Shown here: in pieces, positions 9,539 through 17,174 of the stretch | How the letters are laid out: the number at the start of each line of letters is the position of its first letter | How positions within the stretch are numbered: position 1 is the stretch's first letter | Source: Duganella aceris | GTDB lineage: Bacteria > Pseudomonadota > Gammaproteobacteria > Burkholderiales > Burkholderiaceae_D | Direction: 5' to 3' | Assembly: GCF_011090165.1 (NCBI RefSeq) | Contig: NZ_JAADJT010000003.1 | Location: forward strand, 1-64,000 | Length of the DNA stretch: 64,000 bases | Notes under the pieces: model-generated | Told to the model about the DNA's origin: nothing | What the model saw: the letters and a program-made list of their open reading frames with translations, nothing else | Databases searched by the model: none | Position numbers and translations under genes: made by a program

Positions 9539-10744
9539 TTAGTGAGCGCTCTTGGCGTTCGGAGACATCGCGCCGCCGGCCGGGCCGGCAACGGCGGCGG
9601 CGGGCTTGGCGGCGGTCGCTGGCGCGCCCGGCTTGACCTTCTGCACGCCTTCGACGATCAGCAGGTCGCCGGCGACCAGGCCGGACTTGACCAGCCACTT
9701 GTCGCCCAGCGTGGCGCCGGTGACCAGCGTGCGCTGCTCGACCTTGCCTTCTTTGTTCAGCACCAGCGCGGTGGCCTGGCCCTTGGCGTTGCGGGTCACG
9801 CCCTGCTGCGGCACGGCGATGGCCGCCTCGTCGACGCCCGACTCCACCACCGCGCGCACGAACATGCCCGGCAGCAGATCATGCTTCGGATTCGGGAACA
9901 GCGCGCGCAGCGTGACGTTGCCGGTGCCCGGATCGACCGACACATCGGAGAATTGCAGCTTGCCCGCTTCGGCGTACTTGCTGCCGTCGGACAGCACCAG
10001 CGTGACCTTGGCCAGGCCGCCGGATTTTTTCAGGCCGCCGCTTTCGATGTCGCGCTTCAGGCGCAGCATGTCTTCGCTGGACTGGGTGACGTCGACATAG
10101 ATCGGATCGAGCTGCTGCACGGTGGTCAGCGCGGTGGTCTGGTTGGCGGTGACCAGCGCGCCAGGGGTGACCGTGGAGCGGCTGATGCGGCCGCTGATCG
10201 GCGCGTTGACGTGGGTGTATTTGAGGTTGATCGCGGCCTGCTCCAGCGCGGCGGCCGCCGATTCGACATCGGCCTTGGCCTGCTCGTTGGAGGCGACGGC
10301 GTCGTCGTAGTCCTGGCGGCTGACGCCCTCGATCGCGACCAGCTCCTTGTAGCGCGACACTTTCGGGCCGCTGGTCATCAGGTTGGCCTTGGCCTTGGCC
10401 AGCGCGGCCTTGGCCGAGCTGACGGTGGCCTGGTAGGTGGCGGCGTCGATCTGGTACAGCGCCGTGCCGGCCTTGACGTCGGCGCCCTCGACGAACAGAC
10501 GTTTCTGGATCAAGCCGCTGACCTGCGGACGCACTTCGGCCACCTGGAATGCGGCGGTGCGGCCCGGCAGTTCGGTGGTGATCTGCAGCGCCTCGGGAGC
10601 GACCTTGAACACGCCCACTTCCGCCACCGGCGCCGGCGGCGCTTCAGTCTTGGACTTGGAACAGCCGGCGACCAGCGTAGCGGCTGCGACCAGGGCGATG
10701 GCCCCTGCCGTCCGAGCGGACGGCTTGCGGAATTTGGCTTCCAT
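9539..10744 (-). CDS. RND efflux periplasmic adaptor (membrane fusion protein, AcrA/MexA type)
   Basis: The 401-residue lipoprotein starts with a signal ending LVAATLVAGCSKSK (Cys at about 28). Lipoyl halves flank an alpha-hairpin (PQVSGLIQKRLFVEGADVKAG and THVNAPISGRISRSTVTPGA), followed by beta-barrel and membrane-proximal domains. It links the pump to the channel. It is the first gene of the operon, and its promoter, TetR-like operator and upstream CTTAAG boxes lie between 10745 and 10962. Confidence 0.95.
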   Translation of the reverse strand: MEAKFRKPSARTAGAIALVAAATLVAGCSKSKTEAPPAPVAEVGVFKVAPEALQITTELPGRTAAFQVAEVRPQVSGLIQKRLFVEGADVKAGTALYQIDAATYQATVSSAKAALAKAKANLMTSGPKVSRYKELVAIEGVSRQDYDDAVASNEQAKADVESAAAALEQAAINLKYTHVNAPISGRISRSTVTPGALVTANQTTALTTVQQLDPIYVDVTQSSEDMLRLKRDIESGGLKKSGGLAKVTLVLSDGSKYAEAGKLQFSDVSVDPGTGNVTLRALFPNPKHDLLPGMFVRAVVESGVDEAAIAVPQQGVTRNAKGQATALVLNKEGKVEQRTLVTGATLGDKWLVKSGLVAGDLLIVEGVQKVKPGAPATAAKPAAAVAGPAGGAMSPNAKSAH

Positions 10745-10782
10745 AGTTGAAACTTTCTGAGTAGATGGTCATCACAAACTAT

Positions 10783-10811
10783 AGAATGAACGATCATTCT
10801 AATTAAGTCAA
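10783..10811 (-). promoter_or_regulatory. RND operon promoter with overlapping TetR-type operator
   Basis: The minus strand has TTGACT (10806-10811) as -35 and CATTCT/TCTATA as -10 after about 17 bases. A palindrome, AGAATGA-N4-TCATTCT (10783-10800), covers the spacer and -10, an ideal position for steric repression by the TetR protein encoded at the end of the operon. The repressor-operator pairing is inferred. Confidence 0.7.
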
Positions 10812-10837
10812 GTGCGTTATTGCTGCAACGCAGCGAA

Positions 10838-10865
10838 CTTAAGCGTGGCTTAAGCATCGCTTAAG
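10838..10865. promoter_or_regulatory. Triple CTTAAG-N5 array (PmrA/QseB-like box)
   Basis: CTTAAG occurs three times with exactly five bases between copies (10838-10843, 10849-10854, 10860-10865). CTTAAG-N5-CTTAAG is the known binding pattern of the OmpR-family regulators PmrA/BasR, and QseB recognises a similar one. The array lies between the divergent efflux and GGDEF genes, centred about 75 bases upstream of the predicted efflux transcription start. No PmrA/QseB-type gene is in the window. Confidence 0.65.
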
Positions 10866-10962
10866 TGCCGATTTAGTGGTGAATTTGTCCACGACACCCG
10901 GGGCATGACACCCGCCCGGTGCTACAATCGATTACTTTCCTTTAGACATCTTTCTAGCCTTC

Positions 10963-13116
10963 ATGTCGACCACCGACCGCACCGCCCGCCCCCGCCTCGC
11001 CACTCTGGTGACGGTTGGCGTCAGCGCCATCGTGCTGCTGACGGTGCTGTCGCTGCTGGTGCTGGTCGACCACTTCGCCATCGACTACGCCGAGCGCGAA
11101 GCCGGGCAGCGGCTGCAACAGCTGTCATGGCAGATGCGCGACGCCCTGAACCGGGTGATCCAGAAGGCCACCGGCGACGTCGCCCTGCTGACCGCCTTGC
11201 CGCAGATCCGCGACGCGCAATCCCCGGCCGAGACCCGCAAGGTGCTGGAAAGCCTGCAAAAAACCTTCCCCGACTACGCCTGGATCGGCATGGCCAATCC
11301 CGACGGCACCGTCTACGCCGCCACCCAGGGCTTGCTGGAGGGCGTGGACGTCAGCGGCCGCGACTGGTTCAAGGGCGGCCAAGACAAGCTATACGCAGGC
11401 GACTTCCATCCGGCCGTGCTGCTCGGCAAGAAACTGCCGCAGTCGAGCGATCCATGGCGTTTCGTCGACGCCGCCGGGCCGGTGCAGCGCGCCGACGGCA
11501 GCTATCGCGGCGTGCTGTGCGTGCACATGAGCTGGGGCTGGGCGCGGCGTCTGGCGCACAACATCCTGGCGCCGGCCGACAAGCAATACTCGGCCGACAT
11601 CTTCGTGGTGCGCGGCGACGGCACCGTGGTGCTGGGGCCGAAGGGCATGGAGGAACAAAAGATCGTCAACAGCAGCCTGGCGCTGTCGCAGGCCGGCGCC
11701 ACCGGTTCGCTGAAGGAGACCTGGGGCGACGAGCGCCGCTACCTGACCGGCTATTCGCTCAGTGGCCAGAAAGGCGATCCGGCCACGCTGTCGTGGTCGG
11801 TGCTGGTGCGCCAGCCGGAAGACCTGGCGCTGGCCGGCGCGCGCGCGCTGGAACGCCAGATCCTGCTGCTGGGCGCGGTGCTGGGCGTGGTGCTGGCGCT
11901 GGCCGCCGCCGTGGTGGCGCGCCGCCTGACCACGCCGCTGAACGCGCTGAGCAAGAACATCGAGCAACGCCTGTCCATGCCGGCCAACGCGGCGGATGCG
12001 GCGCCGCCGGAGCTGGTGCCGGTCGACAGTTATCACGAGGTGCAGGTGCTGTCGCGCGCGCTGGCCGAGCTGCTGCGCAACGAGGAAGTCCATCTCGGCA
12101 CGCTGCGCGCGCTCAACGAAAAACTGGAAACCACGGTGGCCGAACGCACCCGCGAGATCGCCCGCAAGGCGCTGCAACTGGAGCGCGCGCTGGCGCAGGA
12201 ACAAAGCACGCAGCAGCTGTTGCAGGAACGCGCCGCCGAGCTGCGCGCCATCCTCGACAACGCCCACGACGCCTTCATCGCGCTCGATCCGGGCGGCGTG
12301 GTGCTGGACTGGAACCGCCAGGCCGAACGGCTGCTGGGCTGGAGCCGCGCCGAGGTGATCGGCCAGCCGCTCGGGGCGATGGTGCTGCCGCCGCTGCTGC
12401 GCCGCGCCTACGAGCGCGACATGCGCCAGCTGGCCGAAGCCGGCGCCGGCACGGAATCGGTGCTGAACCGCCGCATCGAGCTGACCCTGCACAACCGCGA
12501 GGGCAAGGAATTGTCGGTGGAGATCTCGCTGGCCTACGTGCCGCGCAGCAGCGGTCACCTGTTCATCGCCTTCCTGCACGATATCAGCGAACGCCGCTCG
12601 CTGTTCGCTTCGATGGAGGCGATGGCGCTGCGCGACACGCTGACCGGCCTGCCCAACCGTCGCGCGCTGATGCAGACGCTGGACGAAGCCTTGCAGCGCG
12701 CCAACCGCCTGCGCCAGAGCTGCGCCGTGTTCTTCCTCGACCTCGACCGCTTCAAGCAGGTCAACGACCGCTACGGCCACGAGGAAGGCGACGAGCTGCT
12801 GCGCCAGTTCGCCGAGCGGGTGCGGCAGACGGTGCGCAAGACCGACACCGTCGGCCGCCTGGCCGGCGACGAATTCATTGTCATCCTGGAGATGCTGCAC
12901 AGCGACGACGACGCCCAGGAGACCGCCGACAAGCTGCGGCCGGTGCTGCAACAGCCGTTCGTGCTGAAAACCGCGACCGTGATGCTGGGCGCCAGCATCG
13001 GCATCGCCATCCACCACCCGGACGATCCGGCCGATATCGAGATGCTGCTGGGCCGCGCCGACCGCGCCATGTACGTCAACAAGCAGCAAGGCGCGCAGCA
13101 ACGGGCGCGGCGCTGA
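10963..13116 (+). CDS. Membrane-bound sensor diguanylate cyclase (Cache-PAS-GGDEF)
   Basis: The 717-residue protein has an N-terminal membrane helix (about 15-37), a large periplasmic Cache-type sensor (about 45-290, including DVSGRDWFKGGQ), a second membrane helix (about 295-320), a HAMP-like and coiled-coil linker to about 425, a PAS domain (about 425-545) and a GGDEF domain (about 550-715). The signature loop reads AGDEF, a variant common in functional cyclases, preceded by DLDRFKQVNDRYGHEEGD. It should make cyclic di-GMP from two GTP in response to an extracellular ligand. No EAL domain is present. It is divergent from the efflux operon and may share the CTTAAG array. Confidence 0.9.
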   Translation: MSTTDRTARPRLATLVTVGVSAIVLLTVLSLLVLVDHFAIDYAEREAGQRLQQLSWQMRDALNRVIQKATGDVALLTALPQIRDAQSPAETRKVLESLQKTFPDYAWIGMANPDGTVYAATQGLLEGVDVSGRDWFKGGQDKLYAGDFHPAVLLGKKLPQSSDPWRFVDAAGPVQRADGSYRGVLCVHMSWGWARRLAHNILAPADKQYSADIFVVRGDGTVVLGPKGMEEQKIVNSSLALSQAGATGSLKETWGDERRYLTGYSLSGQKGDPATLSWSVLVRQPEDLALAGARALERQILLLGAVLGVVLALAAAVVARRLTTPLNALSKNIEQRLSMPANAADAAPPELVPVDSYHEVQVLSRALAELLRNEEVHLGTLRALNEKLETTVAERTREIARKALQLERALAQEQSTQQLLQERAAELRAILDNAHDAFIALDPGGVVLDWNRQAERLLGWSRAEVIGQPLGAMVLPPLLRRAYERDMRQLAEAGAGTESVLNRRIELTLHNREGKELSVEISLAYVPRSSGHLFIAFLHDISERRSLFASMEAMALRDTLTGLPNRRALMQTLDEALQRANRLRQSCAVFFLDLDRFKQVNDRYGHEEGDELLRQFAERVRQTVRKTDTVGRLAGDEFIVILEMLHSDDDAQETADKLRPVLQQPFVLKTATVMLGASIGIAIHHPDDPADIEMLLGRADRAMYVNKQQGAQQRARR

Positions 13117-13216
13117 ACCGTGCGCGGGGTGCGGCAGCGCACGCATGGCTTATATCGGAAATCCAATTTTTGTTGTTTCAGGTAATATCGACCGAACCTC
13201 GTTTCGGACATTCGCC

Positions 13217-14692
13217 ATGGAAGCGCAAAACAGCATCACCAACGATTTTCTCTCCTCCGGCGTGCCCGGACTCGACGATGTCCTCAACGGAGGGCTGACC
13301 AGCGACCGGCTGTACCTGGTCGAGGGCGAACCCGGCACCGGCAAGACCACGCTGGCGTTGCAGTTCCTCAACGAGGGCCGCGCGCGCGGCGAATCCACGC
13401 TATACATCACGCTGGCCGAAACCGCCGTCGAACTGCGCAGCGTCGCGCAGTCGCACGGCTGGAGCATGGACGGCATCCACATCGAGGAAATCGTCCCCGA
13501 CGAGCGCGCGCTGGACCCGGACCAGCAATACACTATCTTCCATCCGTCGGAGATCGAACTGGGCAACACCACCCAGCGCATCCTGGCGGCGATCGACAAG
13601 TACAAGCCAAGCCGCGTGGTGCTGGACTCGCTGTCCGAGCTGCAACTGCTGGCCGAAAGCCCGCTGCGCTACCGGCGCCAGGTGCTGGCGCTGAAGCAAT
13701 ATCTGACCAGCCGCTCCTGCACCACCATCTTCCTCGACGACCGCACCGCGCTCAGCACCGACCTGCAGGTGCGCAGCGTGGCGCACGCGGTGCTGACGCT
13801 GGAGCTGGCCGACCAGGCCTACGGCGCCGAGCGGCGCCGGCTGCGCGTGGTCAAGTACCGCGGCATCGCCTTTCGCGGCGGCGCCCACGACTACAAGATC
13901 CTGCATGGCGGACTGCACGTCTACCCGCGCCTGGTGGCGGCCGATAGCCGCGAATCGGCGCGGCGGCTGCAGCTGTCGAGCGGCCTGGCCGAACTCGACG
14001 CGCTGATCGGCGGCGGCCTGGAGGAAGGCACCAGCACGCTGATCTCCGGCCCGTCCGGCACCGGCAAGTCGTCGCTGTCGGCGCAGTTCGTGCACGCGGC
14101 GGCCGCGCGCGGCGAGTCCAGCGCCATGTTCCTGTTCGAAGAGGCGCGCAGCAACCTGCTTAACCGCTGCGCCAATATGGGCCTGGAACTGAACCACGCC
14201 ATCGACCGCAAGCTGCTGACCATCCAGCAGATCGACCCGGCCGAACTGTCGCCGGGCGAATTCACCCATGCGGTGATGCAGGCGGTCGATCGCGGCGTGA
14301 AGGTGGTCGTTATCGACAGCCTGAACGGCTACCTGAACGCGGTGCCGGACGAACGCTTCCTCACCATCTATCTGCACGAGCTGCTGACCTACCTGGGCCA
14401 GCGCGGCGTGGTCAGCATCCTGGTCGGGGTGCAGGCCGGCTTCCTCGGCTCGATGAGCAGCGCGGTCGACGCCAGCTACCTGGCCGACAACGTCATCATG
14501 CTGCGCTACTTCGAAGCGGCCGGCGAAGTGCGCCAGGCGATCTCGGTGTTCAAGAAGCGCGGCAGCGTGCACGAGCGCACCATCCGCCGCTTCGAGCTCA
14601 GCGGCGAAGGCATCCGCGTCGGTCCGGTGCTGAAGGATTTCCACGGCATCCTGACCGGCGTGCCGAGCCTGGTCGCCGCCGAAGAGCACTGA
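13217..14692 (+). CDS. KaiC-like double-domain RecA/ATPase
   Basis: The 491-residue protein has two KaiC (RadB/RecA-like) domains. Walker A motifs are GEPGTGKTT (about 37-45) and GPSGTGKSS (about 278-286), with Walker B-like RVVLDSLSE and KVVVIDSLN. It starts SGVPGLDDVLNGGL, standard for the family. KaiC homologues outside cyanobacteria serve in stress or circadian-like regulation and usually partner a histidine kinase. Here the kinase gene follows five bases later. No kaiA or kaiB is visible. I chose ATG 13217 because family proteins begin just before SGVPGLD. The ribosome-binding signal is weak, and an in-frame ATG at 13145 exists. Confidence 0.87.
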   Translation: MEAQNSITNDFLSSGVPGLDDVLNGGLTSDRLYLVEGEPGTGKTTLALQFLNEGRARGESTLYITLAETAVELRSVAQSHGWSMDGIHIEEIVPDERALDPDQQYTIFHPSEIELGNTTQRILAAIDKYKPSRVVLDSLSELQLLAESPLRYRRQVLALKQYLTSRSCTTIFLDDRTALSTDLQVRSVAHAVLTLELADQAYGAERRRLRVVKYRGIAFRGGAHDYKILHGGLHVYPRLVAADSRESARRLQLSSGLAELDALIGGGLEEGTSTLISGPSGTGKSSLSAQFVHAAAARGESSAMFLFEEARSNLLNRCANMGLELNHAIDRKLLTIQQIDPAELSPGEFTHAVMQAVDRGVKVVVIDSLNGYLNAVPDERFLTIYLHELLTYLGQRGVVSILVGVQAGFLGSMSSAVDASYLADNVIMLRYFEAAGEVRQAISVFKKRGSVHERTIRRFELSGEGIRVGPVLKDFHGILTGVPSLVAAEEH

Positions 14693-14697
14693 CGCCG

Positions 14698-16257
14698 ATG
14701 GAAACGCGCATCCTGATCTACGCGCCCACCGGCCAGGACGCGCCGCTGGCGGCCAAGGTGCTGCATATGGCGCAGATCGACAGCCATGTCTGCGCCACGC
14801 TGGCCGAGCTGGCGCGGCAGCTGGAGCAAGGCGCCGGCGCGGTGCTGACCGTGGAGGAAGCGCTGGCGCCGGGCGGCTATCAGCTGCTGCAGGATTGCGT
14901 GGCCAACCAGCCCGAGTGGTCCGACCTGCCGATCATCCTGCTGACGCATCACGGCGCCGATTCGCCGACGGTGCGGCAGGCGGTGGCCGGCCTGGGCAAC
15001 CTGAGCCTGATGGAGCGGCCGGTGCGCACGCTGACGCTGATCACCGCGCTGCACTCGACGCTGCGGGCGCGCAACAAGCAGTACCAGGTGCGCGAGGCGG
15101 CGCGGCGCAAGGATGAATTCCTCGCCAGCCTGGGGCACGAACTGCGCAACCCGCTGGCGCCGATCCGCACCTCGGTGTCGCTGCTGACCCACCTGTACCC
15201 GGACGCGGCGCCGGTGGCGCGCATCCGCGAGGTGGTCGAGCGCCAGGTGCGGCTGCTGACGCGGCTGGTGGACGACCTGCTCGATGTCGCCCGCATCACC
15301 AGCGGCAAGATCACGCTGCAGCGCCAGCAGGTGACGCTGGCGGCCGTGATGCGCCATGTCGGCGAGCTGTGCCAGTACGCCGCCGACGCCAAGCGCATCC
15401 ACATCGCCTGGCAGCTGCCGCCCAGCGAGATCATGCTCGACGTCGACTACGCGCGCGCGGTGCAGATCTACGCCAACATCATTTCCAACGCGGTCAAGTT
15501 CACGCCGCAGGGCGGCAACGTGCTGGTGCGCGCCGCCATCGACGCCGAAGGTGGCGACAGCGGCGCCGGCCCGGCTTTGCTGGTCAGCGTCAAGGACAGC
15601 GGCATCGGCCTCGACGCCGACACCATCCCGCGCATCTTCCGCATGTTCGAACAGAGCGCCACCGTCAGCGGGCAATTCTCCAGCGGGCTGGGGATAGGCT
15701 TGAGCCTGTCGCGCCAGTTCGCCGAGATGCACGGCGGCACGGTGGAGGCGCGCAGCGACGGTCCGGGACAGGGCAGCGAATTCCTGATCCGGCTGCCGGT
15801 GCTGGCGGGGAGCGGCGACGGCGCGCGCGGCGTGGCGCCGCTGGCGCCGCCGGCCGCCGCCGACGGCCGCAAGATCAAGGTGCTGGTGGTGGACGACAAC
15901 GAAGACGCCGCCGATTCGCTGGCGGCGCTGCTGGAGATCGACGGATTCGACGTGCGCGCCGTGTACGACGGCGCGGCGGCGGTCGCGGCGACCGCGCAGT
16001 CGCAGCCAGACATGATCATCATGGACCTGGGCATGCCGGGCATGGACGGCTACGAAACCGCGCGCGCCATCCGCCAGCGGCCGGGCGCCGAGCGCATCCT
16101 GATGCTGGCCCTGACCGGCTGGGGCCAGAGCGACGCGCGCCGGCGCACGCTCGAGGCCGGCTTCGACCATCACCTGGTCAAGCCGGTGGAGCTGGAGCAG
16201 ATCATCCGTCTGGCCGGCGCACGCCACAACCGCGACCAGGTCCAGGCGGCGCGCTAG
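14698..16257 (+). CDS. Hybrid histidine kinase with N-terminal receiver-like and C-terminal receiver domains
   Basis: The 519-residue cytoplasmic protein starts with a receiver-like fold (about 3-125) that lacks a clear phosphorylatable aspartate. HisKA follows (GHELRNPLAPIR, His about 147), then HATPase_c (IISNAVKFTPQGG, DSGIGLD, GLGIGLSLSR). It ends in a true receiver (KVLVVDDNEDAADS, phospho-acceptor in MIIMDLGMPGMDG at about 442, and K in LVKPVE). There are no membrane segments. Its position five bases after the KaiC-like gene makes translational coupling likely and suggests that the ATPase and kinase form one signalling unit, as known for KaiC-kinase pairs in other bacteria. Confidence 0.9.
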   Translation: METRILIYAPTGQDAPLAAKVLHMAQIDSHVCATLAELARQLEQGAGAVLTVEEALAPGGYQLLQDCVANQPEWSDLPIILLTHHGADSPTVRQAVAGLGNLSLMERPVRTLTLITALHSTLRARNKQYQVREAARRKDEFLASLGHELRNPLAPIRTSVSLLTHLYPDAAPVARIREVVERQVRLLTRLVDDLLDVARITSGKITLQRQQVTLAAVMRHVGELCQYAADAKRIHIAWQLPPSEIMLDVDYARAVQIYANIISNAVKFTPQGGNVLVRAAIDAEGGDSGAGPALLVSVKDSGIGLDADTIPRIFRMFEQSATVSGQFSSGLGIGLSLSRQFAEMHGGTVEARSDGPGQGSEFLIRLPVLAGSGDGARGVAPLAPPAAADGRKIKVLVVDDNEDAADSLAALLEIDGFDVRAVYDGAAAVAATAQSQPDMIIMDLGMPGMDGYETARAIRQRPGAERILMLALTGWGQSDARRRTLEAGFDHHLVKPVELEQIIRLAGARHNRDQVQAAR

Positions 16258-16263
16258 CCCCGA

Positions 16264-17025
16264 TTACAGCGGCTTGACGTCGACCTTGGCGCCCAGCAGG
16301 TAGATCGCATTGGTGCCTTCAAAGGCCGAGTCGGTGCCCAGCACCAGCCAGAACTTGCCGTCCTTGTCCGCCTGCACGGTGACTGGCTCGTCCGACTTGC
16401 GGCTGGCGGCGGCGAACTCGTTGCCGCCGCAGTCCAGCCCCTCGACGCCCAGCAGGCCGAGCACCTTGCCCTGCGCGCCGGAGACGGCCTGGTCGCCGTG
16501 ATCGAAGTTCAAGCGGTAGCGGTGCGAGTTGCCGGAGACTTGCTTGACCAGCTTCGGCTCGTCCATCACGGCCGCGCCCACCAGGTAGATGCTTTCGCCG
16601 CGCGCGCCGCCCACGCCGAAGCAGCCGAGCGCCGCGCTGGTGGCGTAGCGCATCTCGAAGGTCAGCTTGTATTTCGCGCCCGGCACGAAGCCGCCAACCT
16701 GGTGCTTGGTGTAGGTGAACACGTCGTCGCTGTTGTTGTGCGAGATCAGGAAATAGCCCATGCCCTGCACCGGCGGCGGCAGCTTGGACCAGCCGGAGGC
16801 CGCTTCGGTCGGCTCGGAATCGTCGGCGTAGTCCGCCACGCCGGCCGTCCAGCCGTCGATGCCTTTGGTGAAGTCCACGCTGATGGTCGATGCGACCGGG
16901 GTTGGCGGCGGCGCCGCGACCGGGGGCGGAAGCACCACGGCGATGCCGTCCGAACCGCCGCAAGCGGCCAACGAGAGCAGGCCCGCAATGGCGAGCACGG
17001 AAAATACGGGGGTCTGTTTGAACAT
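16264..17025 (-). CDS. Secreted lipoprotein of unknown function
   Basis: The 253-residue product starts MFKQTPVFSVLAIAGLLSLAA followed by CGGSDG, a lipoprotein signal with Cys near residue 24. A proline-rich linker (VLPPPVAAPPPTPVA) and a beta-rich domain follow (SVDFTKGIDGWTAGVADY, later FEMRYATSAALGCFGVGG), resembling carbohydrate-binding or laminin-like jelly-roll folds. No catalytic motif is recognised. ATG 17025 has AGGGAAAA upstream and begins the signal peptide. A hairpin (TTTGCGGCG...CGCCGCAAA, 17046-17073) lies in its leader. It is convergent with the hybrid kinase gene. Confidence 0.7.
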   Translation of the reverse strand: MFKQTPVFSVLAIAGLLSLAACGGSDGIAVVLPPPVAAPPPTPVASTISVDFTKGIDGWTAGVADYADDSEPTEAASGWSKLPPPVQGMGYFLISHNNSDDVFTYTKHQVGGFVPGAKYKLTFEMRYATSAALGCFGVGGARGESIYLVGAAVMDEPKLVKQVSGNSHRYRLNFDHGDQAVSGAQGKVLGLLGVEGLDCGGNEFAAASRKSDEPVTVQADKDGKFWLVLGTDSAFEGTNAIYLLGAKVDVKPL

Positions 17026-17174
17026 TTTGTTTTCCCTGGTTATGGTTTGCGGCGCCTGGTCGGACGCCGCAAAGCAGTCTAAAGAAAACTTGTAAAAACG
17101 GACGAGCAAATTGCAACCACTTGTAAATTACAATTCGTAACGACTTGGTAGTAAATCTTCTGGTAAAAGCGCCA

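Noticed and set aside
6671..10750. A 1359-codon open frame on the plus strand, and similar long antisense frames across the efflux, aryl polyene and two-component genes
   Set aside because: They lie opposite well-supported genes, have biased composition (His/Arg/Gln-rich) from GC-rich codon shadows, and show no domains.
13217..16257. A circadian clock operon
   Set aside because: Only a KaiC-like protein is present. No kaiA or kaiB is seen, so a clock claim is unsupported.
17046..17073. Hairpin TTTGCGGCG...CGCCGCAAA as a terminator or riboswitch
   Set aside because: It lies in the leader of the lipoprotein gene, without a T-run, and has no recognisable riboswitch features.
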